Shown here piece by piece: positions 53,350-64,000 of a stretch of 64,000 bases of DNA. A program made the translations under genes and the position numbers. Below the pieces are notes generated by a model that saw only the letters and a list, made by a program, of their open reading frames with translations, had not been told where the DNA came from and ran no database searches. The DNA is from Forficula auricularia (Eukaryota > Arthropoda > Insecta > Dermaptera > Forficulidae). Positions within the stretch are counted from its first letter, which is position 1; each line of letters starts with the position of its first letter. Where the stretch lies: NCBI GenBank assembly GCA_024734495.1, contig JALMQS010000841.1:5893697-5957696 (forward strand), given 5' to 3'.

Positions 53350-53790
53350 ATAATTTAATTATTTGCAATGAATCGCTTTGAAAGGTTATATTTTACTTTT
53401 TTACTAAAAAATTATTTCATACGTGTTTTAACCTGTAACGATAGATGAGAGTATAATTATTTTTCATTTGTTTTTATTTTGCAATTTTTTTAACATATTT
53501 CAACTCTATAATAGACTTTGCATGCAATTTTATTATTAGTATTAAAATAGTTTGCTTGTGTTAAGGAGAAGTAGACGCTATTGATATAACTCAGTCTATT
53601 ACTTGTTTTATAGAAAATTCTTTATTTAGTGTCTGAGCTCTCCAATGGATATGGACTTGTCTCGACATGTATCCGGGATTACTATAAAAGCGCCCAATTT
53701 CGCACCATTTTCTTTCTATAGCAGAGTGATACATTCTACCACAATTGCATTTTAGAGAATTTATTATTTTTTTAATTTTTATCTTTAATT
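53220..53790 (+). repeat. Repeat R, copy 2, with TATA box
   Basis: Homologous to 46816-46940 plus 47636-47989 without the Helitron. Contains a (TG)n run at about 53303-53347 and TATAAAAG at 53683-53690. Confidence 0.65.
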
Positions 53791-54032
53791 ATTTCTAAAA
53801 TATTTGCAATGAAATAAGGGAATTATTTTTTTCGTAATTTCGGTAGATTCTTTTCATTTGCTTTTAAGGAAAGAAAACAATTTATTTATCGAATACATTT
53901 TTTTTAATTAAATAATTATATACAATGAATTTATTTTTATTAGGACCATTTTTTTAATCAAATAAATAAGAATTAAAAGATATTTATTCTGTGGAGTTCA
54001 TTTTAGAAAATCAATTCATTCGAAATTTGCTT
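53791..54032. other. AT-rich DNA
   Basis: Nothing recognised. Confidence 0.4.
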
Positions 54033-54559
54033 TTAAGGTAGTTCTTTCGCGACAATCCACACAAAAAGTTTTAGCACTCGTAACCACTCTATACATATGA
54101 ACGGTGTTAAAACTTTAGGTTGTTTTTTTAACGTGACTGTACTTCTCACACCACTATATCTTCTTTATGAATGGATCGTTTCCAAGCCATTGATATTATA
54201 TCCCCTCCACTAAAAATAATCTCCCAAATATGTTTGTTTTTTTATTTTTTATCAAGACTACGAGGTAAATAATTTCAATTTTTTTTTAAGTTACTCCAAA
54301 TATATTAACTAACAAATATTAGTTTTTCACCAAGATGGTGAAAGTCCTTCAATTAAAAAGAAATAAAATAATGATCATTTTCCCACCCTTTCCCAATCTA
54401 CTATATGTAAAAAATTTCATTTTTAATTGCAATTATTTCATGTTTCGTGTGGTAAATCGTCTTCAAATTTTAACAGTGTGTTTATTATGATTTTAATAAC
54501 TTATATTCCTAGTTTCAAAGACTTCTTGAATTTTTGCATTTTTGAAAGAACTACCTTAA
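54033..54559. mobile_element. TTAA-flanked MITE
   Basis: The body is 54037-54555. TTAA at both edges (54033-54036, 54556-54559) and inverted ends ggtagttctttc and gaaagaactacc. A TTAA TSD is typical of piggyBac and Kolobok types. No transposase frame. Confidence 0.65.
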
Positions 54560-54935
54560 TAAAATAAATAATTTTTTTTCTAATAAAATTTTAAATTTTC
54601 TTGAAGAAATTTGAATTTGATTTTTTTTTTCCAATTTTTCATGCACCTTAAATCCAAAAAATTGAAAATCTCTCTCTATCTGCGTGTGTGTGTGGTCAAA
54701 TAAAATACACATTTTTTGGCACTAGAACGAACTGAACGATTCTTGAAGAGTGATAAGAATGGGGAATCCGGACCGATAAAAAAATATACGTAATGTATTA
54801 GGACTATTTTTTTTACTGTTAATTTTACAAGGTTAATTAGATTTTTACAAATTGTATTATATTATTTTTGGATTATATTATTTGTTATTAGGGTGTAAGT
54901 GAATGTCTTAAAATGTGCATGAGTCTGTTTTTTTT
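54560..54935. other. AT-rich DNA
   Basis: Nothing recognised. Confidence 0.4.
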
Positions 54936-55497
54936 TTACTTTATCCAATGCAAAGCATGGGTAAAGTATTGTAATCGGTCTCGCGGCAAGCGCGACTTCA
55001 AAGGCTCCTCAGGTAAAAACTACGGAACCCATGGTCTCAATTAAAGTCACAAATTGTAGTATTCAATTAGGTTGAATTTTAGCACGTGAAAGTTTTGCCA
55101 AAAATTACATGAGGTCTCGTCGGGAGTCCAAAAAGTGCGATTTTTTTAGGAAGTGCGTGGGGATGGATGGATGGATGTATTAGTATGTATGTTATCGTTT
55201 TTTTCGTCCACGATTTTTTCCACATCGTTGAACCGATTGAAATGAAATTAAAAACCTAGCATTATTTTAATAAAATGAAGCGCTGATTAGTTTTTGGTAC
55301 ATATCGGGCCGCAAACATTAGTACTTATTTCAATACTTTTTTAGTTATTTCTAAATATCTTGAAAATGACTTAACCAATTTGGAAGAATTTCAATGTGTT
55401 AATTAAGTACCTTGGAGACAACAAACAAGGTTTAATAAAGTTTTTAGTAGAGTTATATTTTAAAGTACTTTACTCTAGAGTAAGATAGTACTTTTTT
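54936..55497 (+). repeat. Dispersed repeat J, copy 2
   Basis: Opposite-orientation partner of 9093-9668, from ttactttatccaatgcaaag to tactctagagtaagatagta. Confidence 0.8.
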
Positions 55498-55546
55498 AAA
55501 TTCTTTACTATTTTATTTTAAACATGGACCGCAAATAGGCAGTGAT

Positions 55547-55656
55547 ATATATAAGACTTAATGCCAACCTCCTTCCATTTAATGTAAGAGGCCTATATTC
55601 AGCAGTGGATTGTCGTTATCGACAGGCTGATGATGATGATGATGATGATATATAAG
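55547..55656 (+). mobile_element. 5'-truncated LINE tail with TSD
   Basis: The body is 55556-55647. gaggcctatattcagcagtg and gacaggctga(tga)n are the typical 3' end of insect RTE-type LINEs. Flanked by a perfect 9-bp repeat, atatataag (55547-55555, 55648-55656). Confidence 0.75.
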
Positions 55657-55669
55657 GAATAAAAATATT

Positions 55670-55722
55670 GATATTTCAAATGACTTTGGATAAAGTTTAG
55701 CAACGATCCGTTGCAGTTTATT
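55670..55722 (+). repeat. Hairpin flank repeat
   Basis: ttggataaagtttagcaacg and the gcaacgatccgttgc hairpin as at 52190, 52395 and, reversed, 7560. Confidence 0.7.
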
Positions 55723-55769
55723 TACTTATTGACTTAATGATCCAAATTTTTCGACATCATTTTTATTAA

Positions 55770-56335
55770 TGCTGCTAACATTTTTCTTATCCCTTTCTCA
55801 CTTCCAGCCGATCTCTTTTAATGAATAAATCCGATTATTATTGAGTAAGAAGTGATTAAATTCATTAGCTTGGTCGATTAGATATTGAATTACTCTACTT
55901 TAAAGGATTAAAATTCCACCCTGCTTCTGCTTCTGGTTCTGTTTTGCACCCTCTAGTGACCCAGGGTAAGGAATGCGAGAAGAATATAATTTTTCATTGA
56001 CCCCGTTGCCCCCTCTGATTGCTAATTGACCATCGGCTGGGGTCGGAAATGAATAAGGATGGCTGCCCTTCGCCAACGGATGAAAGGATGAATGAATGAC
56101 AGAGGATGCTCATATTTCTAATCATAGCGCCCAATTTAACGGGCCAGACGCCCCCGATTAATCTGAGACCCTCCACAAAAGACAAAAATATATTTCATAT
56201 CATTCGATCGTGGCTCCCTCTGCTGTCTGCTGCTGTCAAATTGTCCGGAAAATCTCAGTTGGAAATTTGATTCCACCCCTCGTCTTTTATGTCAACCCCT
56301 TCTTGATGCATAATACAACTTGTCTAGAATTAAAA
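55770..56335. promoter_or_regulatory. Candidate non-coding island 5
   Basis: The largest GC-richer single-copy-looking block: gattgctaattgaccatcgg, ccaatttaacgggccagacg, tgctgtctgctgctgtcaaa. Includes several TAAT-type sites. No coherent frame on either strand. Confidence 0.3.
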
Positions 56336-56755
56336 AAATATAATATTGATCGGAAATTCCTTTGCAGATGAGAGTAATATATAAAGAGAAGGGGATACAC
56401 GGATTCCAAAAATTACTCATGTCACAATATTTGACAAGCATTCTGCTCAGATAAATTTATATCTTTTTATAAAAATGTATAGATTTAGTCTAATTATAGG
56501 GTGTGTCGTTTGGAAGCAACATTATTTTATTTGTTCTCTTTAAAATGTAAAATGTTTTATTGTATAGAAACAAAAATATAGTGAAACTTTTTTTATCTTA
56601 ATGGGGGTGATACAACAAGAAGACTTTGCACCAAAAAAGGTACAACCTCTGTAGTCCGGGGGTGAAAAAAATGTGTGAGCTTTTAATTTTAAAACCCACT
56701 AATAGTTCATGACAAATAAAATTTATTAAAATTAGGAAATTTAAATTATTTTCTT
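56336..56755. other. AT-rich DNA
   Basis: Nothing recognised. Confidence 0.4.
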
Positions 56756-56953
56756 AAAATCAAGAGGGGGGTCAGGTTGGCCGAGAGGATAGCGGACAAG
56801 CCTGCTAATCAAGTGGGGTCGAATCCGACACGTGGCAACAGGCTAAAATCTGATGAATAGATAGAAGACAAAATTTAAAAAATAATAGTATCGTAAATTG
56901 GCCGATTGCTAGAAAGGCCGAAAAGCCAAAAAATAATAAAAAAAAAATCAAGA
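56756..56953 (+). mobile_element. tRNA-derived SINE (family S1), copy 2
   Basis: The body is 56766-56943. Box A gttggccgagaggat, box B gggtcgaatccga, then the shared 3' end (agtatcgtaaattgg, aaaggccgaaaagcc) and an A-rich tail. Perfect 10-bp repeat aaaatcaaga at 56756-56765 and 56944-56953. Confidence 0.8.
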
Positions 56954-57227
56954 CTTGTCTCTTATTTCTTTATCAGATCATTTCTCCTTTATTGTAACAT
57001 ATTTTTTCGCATCTCTACCAATCTTCAAATAAAAAATATTAATAATAATAAATAATTAGTGTACTAAATTATCTGCCTTGGTGTGTACTGGACGTTGAAA
57101 TTTGACGAAGTTTTTAAATGACTGGCTTATAATTCCAGCTAATTTCTAATTAAGTTAAAACTACTAAAAAAATATTAGTAGAAATACTAGTAAATAAATT
57201 ATTTCACATCTCCTTTCATTCAATCAA
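56954..57227. other. AT-rich spacer
   Basis: Nothing recognised. Confidence 0.4.
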
Positions 57228-57618
57228 CAGTGGTTCTTAACCTAAGAGTCGCGACCCAAATTTTGGTCGCGAAGCATATTCTTTGGGTCGCGCAGAGTCG
57301 TTAAAAAATATTTAAATATTTTACTACATTTATTTTGAATAAGTTTAAAAATACATCTTAATTTTCTCAATACTTTTTTAAAATACGTACTTTATTATTA
57401 AATTTTCCTTGGATCGAAAAGTACCTTTATTTTCATCTTAATAGTTTAAGAAAAAAATTATATTTGAGTAAAAAAAAAGGTCATCATTGTAAAATTGAAG
57501 AAAATTTCTCAAGTATGAAAATTAAAAAAAGGTAATGTAAAAATTTGGCTTTTTTGGGTGGTGAGAAGAACATATTTCTCAAATATGAGTCGCGGCTTAA
57601 AAAGGTTAAGAACCACTG
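57228..57618. mobile_element. hAT-type MITE
   Basis: Ends cagtggttcttaacc and ggttaagaaccactg are perfect inverted repeats, with subterminal gtcgcgaccc and gtcgcggc blocks, as in hAT elements of animals. 391 bp and non-coding. The expected 8-bp TSD is not visible. Confidence 0.75.
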
Positions 57619-58524
57619 GTTTAAAACACTAGCTTATAGCTCCAAATTTAAATAATTTAAAAATGAATAAATCTTCACAACTGTAGTTTCATTCCCCAGA
57701 CTACCTATATAATGATCTTTACGTACCAGTGTTAAAGCGTATTCAATTTTTAGGTTCTAAAATTCCTTTTAATACTTGATTGGATAATACAAAAACCTTA
57801 TAGATATTCTCAATAAATCCCTTTCAGTATCCAACAACAAATTAATTATTCAACAATGTCACTACAGTGTCTTCTCATTTTCAAGTTGGCACTACAAAAT
57901 AAAAAAAAATCGTATATCTTAATAATAAAACTTAAGTATAAAAAGAAGAGTTCTCGAGTAGCATCCTCCAGTGATATTGTATCCTTATTGGCAAGCAGGT
58001 GTCCAGGTGTCTGTCCATGTGTCTGTGTGTGGGCGAAGCGAAATTATGCAGCGAGCCAGATGCCTCCATAAAGAGCAAAAGCTCAGCCATTAAAATAATA
58101 TTGAAATAGCTTCTTCTTCTTCTGCTAGATGAAGATTGAGATAAGCTTCTACACCCTCCGCTCCTCCGCTATTAACTATTTGTCAATTTGAAACAAAAAC
58201 TACAAATTAAAATAAAATGAAATACAATCATATATACAAAGCACCAGCCGTCAAATGGCTATTTCCTGTTCGAGAATGGTGAGGGAATATTTTCGTTATT
58301 TATAGGAGGAAATAAAACCTCAAAAAAAAAGAGTATAAAGCGATATGTGATTATTAATGAAGTGGCTCGTTTAATTCCGTTTAGGCTTGCGCATACATCT
58401 TTATTCAATTTTTATGGGTGGAAAAAAGAAGATAATTTGTTTCATCCGATAAACGACAGGGAAAAATTATACTTGATTCATAAAAAATATCAATATTTAA
58501 TGGAATAATAAAGGAAACTATTTA
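57619..58524. other. Unassigned
   Basis: A more complex stretch (57950-58090, tgtgtgggcgaagcgaaatt) lies in AT-rich DNA. The 71-codon frame over it has no features. Confidence 0.35.
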
Positions 58525-58884
58525 TCTACTATTATAAAGCGTTTAACGACGACGACGGAGTGATCTCTCTGATTGGCCAAAAAGATCCAATGGAGGTCAC
58601 TGATTGGCTATGCTTAGGCCTTAAATAAATACGGGGGAATTTAAAAAGAAATTAAAATCTAAAATTTTCAAACAAAAATACTAGAAAGCTATTTAAAAGG
58701 AGAGATATGACTAAATACTAATAAGTCCAAAATTTAGTGGAGGGGTTCTTTCGTAAATGATTATAAAGTACTTGATTAATTATCATTTACGATTTTATTC
58801 CGCTCTTATAAAAACATTTTGGCCTGTCCTCAAGAGTAGCCCTCTCGCCAGCAAGATGTCCGCCCAAGGCGGGCTTCGCAACTG
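58525..58884 (+). mobile_element. Helitron-like element
   Basis: Starts A|TCTACTATTATAAAGCG and ends with a hairpin (ccgcc, caa, ggcgg, within 58860-58873) followed by cttcgcaactg, where CTAG has decayed. About 360 bp, non-coding. Confidence 0.5.
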
Positions 58885-58923
58885 CTTTTATATAAAAACT
58901 CTTTTTTGAAAAATTTTTAATAA

Positions 58924-59245
58924 CAATAATATCAATTGAAGGAGACAATAAAATAGTTTGTCTTCTGCTGGAATTTTTAATTTTTAATTTATTTATAACG
59001 AGACTAGTTTCGAGAGCTTTGCCCTCTTAATCAGTCTATTACAATTGATTAACAGGAATTAATGTATGTAAGTGAGATTTACACGTGGTCTGGGCAAATT
59101 ATGATTCACTATTTATACTTGTTTTTTTTTTGACTGTAGGTGACGGTATTGGGGTTTTATATTCCAGCAGAAGACAAACTCTTTTGTCTCCTTCAATTTA
59201 TAAAAATTCTGCTACTCTCGGCAAAAAGAAACTTTCAATAATATC
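58924..59245 (+). mobile_element. Palindromic Penelope-like derivative (family 4), copy 3
   Basis: The left arm, from ttgaaggagacaataaaat through tttatacttg, matches the 21.1-kb element. The right arm keeps only its outer 45 bases, then the tail attctgctactctcggcaaa. Direct repeat caataatatc at 58924-58933 and 59236-59245. The ribozyme-like core at 59002-59034 has lost the CUGANGA box. Confidence 0.75.
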
Positions 59246-59563
59246 CAATTATACTAGATGAAGGAGGAGGTATCAGCCAAAGATGGAATCACTTCATTCT
59301 GAAACTTTTGGGTCCAGGCACGTTATAAATTTACATGAAGCTAAAATTTTTTTTATTTTTGACAAGGCTTGGTTCGATCACATATGTGTACCGCATTTTG
59401 TGTATAACTCCTAATTAACTGAAGATGGCCAAATAAAATTTAGGCCGAAACGTTTTATTAAAGGTGTTTTATTGAACCCAGTGATTCCATCTTTGGCTGA
59501 TACCTCCTCCTTCATCTAGTACAGTTTCATCACAGCCACTGAACTCTAGCAATATCCAATTAT
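59240..59563 (+). mobile_element. Penelope-like element with inverted ends and TSD (family 5)
   Basis: The body is 59253-59550. Inverted ends of about 40 bases (actagatgaaggaggaggta and its complement), then a one-sided tail (acagtttcatcacagccact ... ctagc). Perfect 13-bp repeat aatatccaattat at 59240-59252 and 59551-59563. Contains ctgaagatggcc, a long loop, then ggccgaaacg, the Penelope-like motif layout. Its left TSD overlaps the right TSD of the neighbour. Confidence 0.75.
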
Positions 59564-59929
59564 TGTGATAATGAAAGACTAAGAATAATATCGAAGAGGA
59601 AAAAAATAAAATTTTGTTTTATATTAGAAGTATCATAATATATTTTTTTGGAGCTTCTATTGGCCTTAGTCAATTACTTTATTTATATTTTCTTGCACAA
59701 TTTAAGAATTTATACCTCTACTCTTTGAATACTTATTGGGTATAACTAATTATAATATAATATAAATTCAAAACATTTTGTTAGAATTTCATAATTTTCA
59801 TTCTTATAAGTATTATGTTTCTTAAACTTAGTTAAACATTATGGAGGAATGATGGAAAGGCAGCACAAAAATTAGGTTGATGTTAATAAAACAACAAATA
59901 AGCCATGCAAGAGACAAGAATGAGGTGAT
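59564..59929. other. AT-rich DNA
   Basis: Nothing recognised. Confidence 0.4.
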
Positions 59930-60050
59930 TATAAGCTCCTTTCTTTTGTTGACCCTTTTAAACCCTGAAAAAGGAGTGAAGTTCCTCCGAATTATTAGTT
60001 TTTAAGAGAGCAAAAATGACGTTCCAATAAAGTATTTTCTTGGAAATATG
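59930..60050 (+). repeat. Penelope-like terminal fragment
   Basis: ccctgaaaaaggagtgaagt, cctccgaattattag and gacgttccaataaagtatt resemble 39060-39190. Decayed. Confidence 0.4.
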
Positions 60051-60854
60051 TATTTTTCATTATATATGGGCTGCCTAGCTGCCTTTCAATCAATTCTCCA
60101 TTAAAATATTGTTTTTTAGTATTGATTATAATAGTGAAGCTTTAACATCAAAATGTCCTTTTTTTATCATTATTCCTTTTTAACATGATGCTATTTTTTG
60201 CATGTTGTAAACATACACTTTGAGTGGTCTGTTTCCACGTCCCACCACTCAAATGGTCTGGAGTGAATATATTATGTTTATAATTGACTATAAATTATAA
60301 TTTATATAATTTCATTGTAGGTCAAAAATATTTTTAACAGATATGTATTTTTTACCGCACTCCCACCATGCGCAGTACCTGGTCCACCTGCTTAGACCAG
60401 CCAGACTGGACATTCCTTGTACAATCTATCATAGACGGTACTATTACGCATTATTTCTAGTTGGGTCAAATCCGTACTCAAAAATGTGTCACCAGCTCTT
60501 GGACTATGGTGCATTTAGTCGAATTAGTCAACCCCCACTTATGAAGAACGCATTGTAGAACAATCTTCAGTGTATAGCAGAGGTAGGTAACCTCTTTCTA
60601 AAAAAGGGCACTCTGAATGACATGTTTATTAACAAGAACACTTAATTTTTCTATAAGATCTTATAAACTCGAGTTGCTAATTCAATACATAGGTATTTAA
60701 GCAAATTTTTAATTCAAAATTCTACTTTCAAACTCAAATGAAAAATATCTTCAATAATTTATATACATTATTGTCTTCTTGTAACTGAACTTTCTGGTTT
60801 TTAATTAGTGATCATAGGACCATTTAGGAGTAAGCCTTATAGTCTAAGATCCCG
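60051..60854. other. AT-rich DNA, nothing firm
   Basis: A pair tttgagtgg and ccactcaaa (60215-60255) is an inverted repeat that could be chance. The 71-codon frame at 60343 has no features. Confidence 0.35.
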
Positions 60855-61380
60855 ACTTAGGTCATCCATCACCTAACGTGTTTCCTAATGAAATTAGTAT
60901 TTTGATAAAATAATGTATTAATAAACAAAATTTGAAAGGATCGACATCCAATTTCTCTGCATAGCTATTTTTAATAAAAAATTAAAGTTCTTAGTTTTAT
61001 TACATAAATGTAGTTATCGAGTTTCCGGATAAATATATTACCAATCGAGAGTAAAATATATATATAAAATGGCCAAAAAGTTGGGTCGCTATTTTTTTCC
61101 CTGCATAAGTCCAAGTAGAGAGGGTATCAACAGGTAACTTCGAATTAGTATTTTGTAGTTATAGAGTTTCCTTTATTGTTATATATGAAAATGTAGATAA
61201 TTAAAATAAATAAATATAATAAATAATAAATAAATAAAAATAAATAAATCTAATAAATTAGATAAAATAGCTATGCAGGGAAATTGGATGTCGACCTTAT
61301 CAAGTTTTGTTTATTAATACATTATATTATCAAAATATTAATTTCATTAGGAAATCCGATAGGTGAAGGTCGACCTAAGT
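60855..61380. mobile_element. Foldback MITE, 120-bp arms
   Basis: Arms acttaggtcatccatcacct ... ctctgcatagctattt and the complement at 61266-61380; non-coding AT-rich centre of about 290 bases. Confidence 0.75.
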
Positions 61381-62224
61381 CTTGTACTATTAGAGAGAGA
61401 GAGAGAGAGAATCATAGTCATCTACCTATTTTTATTTATGAAAATGATGAGAGAAGGAGTTACAGCCAAAAAGTGAAAAGAAGAAGAAAGAATTTTATGG
61501 GCTGGATTTCATGAGGAATTAATCACTTTCTTCTATGTTTTACCATGGCTCCAATGCTCCAAAGTTCTTAACAAATGATTGTAATTCTAATTCAAAATAC
61601 TGATTAGATTTTTGGCAAAGGAGGACCTTTGGTCGAACTTAATATTATCAGAACATGCTTATAACAATTTACAAATATCAGAAAAGCCAAATGGGATTCT
61701 CTTAAACTTTGTAAATAATTAACTGAATTTAAGCATACTTGTTTGAATTATAAACCTGCACATTACTGACAAATTTGAGCTTTCTAGTTGAAATATCGTT
61801 TATTGACAAAAATAATTACCAAATCACCAAAATTTACTACCAAATTTTGAAAAAGTTTTCACTTTCTCCTTAATTGGCATTATTAATTAAAATAAATAAA
61901 TTAATAAAAAAACAAAAAAATTAGGAAATGGTAATGTATATTTAGTAGGCTGAAAGCATTTCTCCATAACTCGAAGTTAATATTTGATATACAAGGCAGT
62001 GGTCAAATTATTCAAAACCCAAATTTGAAAAATACGAGATATTTTAATACCAGGTCTGAAAAATAAAAGTGATACCCTAAACGGGAAAGGTAGCTGTTAA
62101 AATATCGAGATATATAGCAAAAAATTTCTTAATTACAATCTTTATTCATTGATTCGAGTATTTAAGTACTAAGCGAGAACTATGATTAGTATTTTTGGCT
62201 TAATAAAAGTGAGGGTTGTGAGGG
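61381..62224. other. AT-rich DNA with (GA)n
   Basis: A ga run lies at 61393-61411. Otherwise nothing recognised. Confidence 0.45.
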
Positions 62225-62620
62225 CGTGGAAATGAAAACTATATAATGACCCGACTCAACCCTTGTGAGTTGATTACAGAGCCTAGGGTCATCATACGAA
62301 TCATTTACTCCCATACCCCTTTTGCCCCCATCCTCCCTCCTCTTTTAATTCGCCATTCAAATCGAAGCAATAATTATTCGCTCGCAGCCGATTAATAACC
62401 ATTAGCACAAGGGAGACAGACAAAAATAAAATTTAATCAATGAAATATTCCAAAAATAAATTTCACTAATTGCATTCAACCCAATGAAAATTATATCCGA
62501 TCTATCTATACGTTTTATCGAAGGATTTTTCCTCTCTTTCTCTCTCTCGTTGCATGCAAATAACAGCTAAATAGATAAATTAACGAAAATGATACAAAAA
62601 TCAGTTAACTTTCTCTCTAT
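62225..62620. promoter_or_regulatory. Candidate non-coding island 6
   Basis: A single-copy-looking, GC-richer block: gcagccgattaataaccatt, gagttgattacagagcctag, gcatgcaaataacag (octamer-like atgcaaat). No frame. Confidence 0.3.
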
Positions 62621-62958
62621 TAGGGTGACAAAAATAATCAATACGAACAATTGAAGTAATCAGATGGAGATTGGACAATTTAAAAAATAAATTCCATTTT
62701 AGGTAATTTATAAAAATAATTCATTTTAAAAGTAAAAATAAATTTAATTAATACTTTCTTTTAATTTATTTTGGTTTTTTTGGCCATTTTTTTACGTAGT
62801 TAAACTTTGCTATGTCATTTTTTCAGTCACAATGTTTTTACTTCCGTCCTTATCTTCCGAGTCTCTAGCTTTAAGAGGCTTTAAATATGAATTACGATAT
62901 GAAGTTCTCAATGTACATTAAGAATTGTAATTGATTGATGCCTATTGTCCTGATTTCA
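62621..62958. other. AT-rich DNA
   Basis: Nothing recognised. Confidence 0.4.
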
Positions 62959-63328
62959 TATAATGTGATGGTGTCAGGCAAAAGGCCCCCCCCCCTTATC
63001 TTCATCTACCAGTTTTTTGGCAAAAATGTGAGTTAAATCTGGGTATAATTTTTGATTAGATATTTGAATTCATCAGCAAATTTTCATTCGGAATAGAATA
63101 ATAGTGAGGGTAATGGAAGAAATGTCCTATTTTTGTCTGCTTAAAAATTGTCAAAATTTAAACGTCTATAACTCATAACTACGTTTTTTACTTCTAAATA
63201 TTCAAAAAATCATTACTGAGTAAATTTTTGGAATTGTTCAGTTATTTCTCTAGAAAAAGTAGATGCCATTAGCTCGATTTTGACCAGGTGAAGATAAGAG
63301 CCCTCTTCCCTGACACCATCACATAATA
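62959..63328. mobile_element. MITE with about 45-bp inverted ends
   Basis: ataatgtgatggtgtcaggc ... cttatcttca and the complement ending gacaccatcacataata. Poly-C run at about 62985. About 370 bp, non-coding. Confidence 0.75.
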
Positions 63329-64000
63329 TATAGAGGAAAGGTCTCTAATGTGAGACACACTTTTTAAAATTAAGATTTAAGACATAAAAATTATTATGAT
63401 GTTCATTATTATTATATCTAATGTACACCTGATCCGAGTAAATCATCAGGAATCGATCAAATTTGCAAAATTCAAAGCACTACAATGTTATCTCAAAATA
63501 TCATATAAAACTGTTAACAAATCTGCGAAATTTAAAAAAGGTCTCCTAATATGGGAAAGTGCCTAGATAGTACAAAAACAAAATAAATACATCAATTCTA
63601 AGAGGTAATTTAACTACTAGATGCCATTATTCTGAGGGATATACTTCCTATTAATTCAAAATGATAAGATTTCACAATAAAGAGCATGGTTGCCTAATTT
63701 GAGATACTGTCGCATATTATAGGCAATACGTGGTATCGCTTATAAGAAACTAACCATGTTGCTTAAAAAATGACACTTCACCAAGTTAATAGTCGAATTA
63801 AAATTTAATCGACCAACCCTAATTATAGACAATTTTATGATAAACAAGAATATACCTATGTATAAAACATTTCAGAATATTCACTCAGATTTGACTAAAA
63901 ATAATACACTTTAATGATTCACTTAAAAACTCAACAAAGGAGATTTTATCAAATATAACCGAAAGCAGAGTTCTGTTACATCAATGTCGTCTTCATACAA
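63329..64000. other. AT-rich DNA, nothing identified
   Basis: No gene or repeat recognised to the window end. Confidence 0.5.

Noticed and set aside
47636..53790. An LTR retrotransposon bounded by the two R repeats with TATA boxes
   Set aside because: The interval holds a LINE and Helitron ends but no gag-pol, and no TG...CA edges or primer-binding site were seen.

Overview
The window looks like AT-rich nuclear DNA of an insect or other arthropod. This is inferred from spliced-gene signals, from LINEs, SINEs, Helitrons and Penelope-like debris, and from the lack of bacterial-style operons or ribosome binding sites. No host gene could be identified by name. Most of the 64 kb is nested transposable elements (TEs). 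Between them lie AT-rich DNA and a few more GC-rich, apparently single-copy islands at about 20.5, 28.8, 30.6, 33.9, 56 and 62.4 kb, which could be conserved non-coding DNA.

Layout. 0-9.7 kb: a small Helitron (867-1380), inverted LINE tails (about 3 kb), two long palindromes (4582-5181 and 6112-6469), a mariner-type transposase relic (7059-7495) and an inverted array of 120-bp repeats (7553-8960). 9.7-16.2 kb: SINE copies, Helitron ends, a possible 203-residue protein gene (12660-13271) and two copies of one repeat family. 17-24.8 kb: a foldback element, a 1.4-kb hAT-type element, another palindrome and a MITE carrying a second insertion. 25.4-30.1 kb: a 1.9-kb inverted repeat, a Penelope-like element (PLE) relic with a hammerhead-ribozyme-like motif at 28139-28172, and a palindrome interrupted by another repeat. 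30-38.8 kb: unassigned ORFs, a possible terminal exon on the minus strand (32534-32810), several foldbacks and an 0.8-kb inverted repeat.

38.8-48.2 kb: a Helitron split by a full-length LINE with an intact 1003-codon ORF and a 10-bp target-site duplication (TSD); then a 2.6-kb element with terminal inverted repeats that contains small, phase-compatible exons. 48.3-51.6 kb: a second LINE of the same type, broken by three frameshifts. 51.6-64 kb: Helitron ends, a TTAA-flanked element, a 5'-truncated LINE, a SINE, a hAT-type MITE, two neighbouring palindromes and two MITEs.

The most unusual theme is a recurring architecture: near-palindromes of 0.16-0.6 kb, each with a 30-55 bp tail on one side only and flanked by 10-14 bp direct repeats. 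Several carry a hammerhead-like core in each arm. They look like non-autonomous derivatives of Penelope-like elements. Six examples belong to at least four sequence families.
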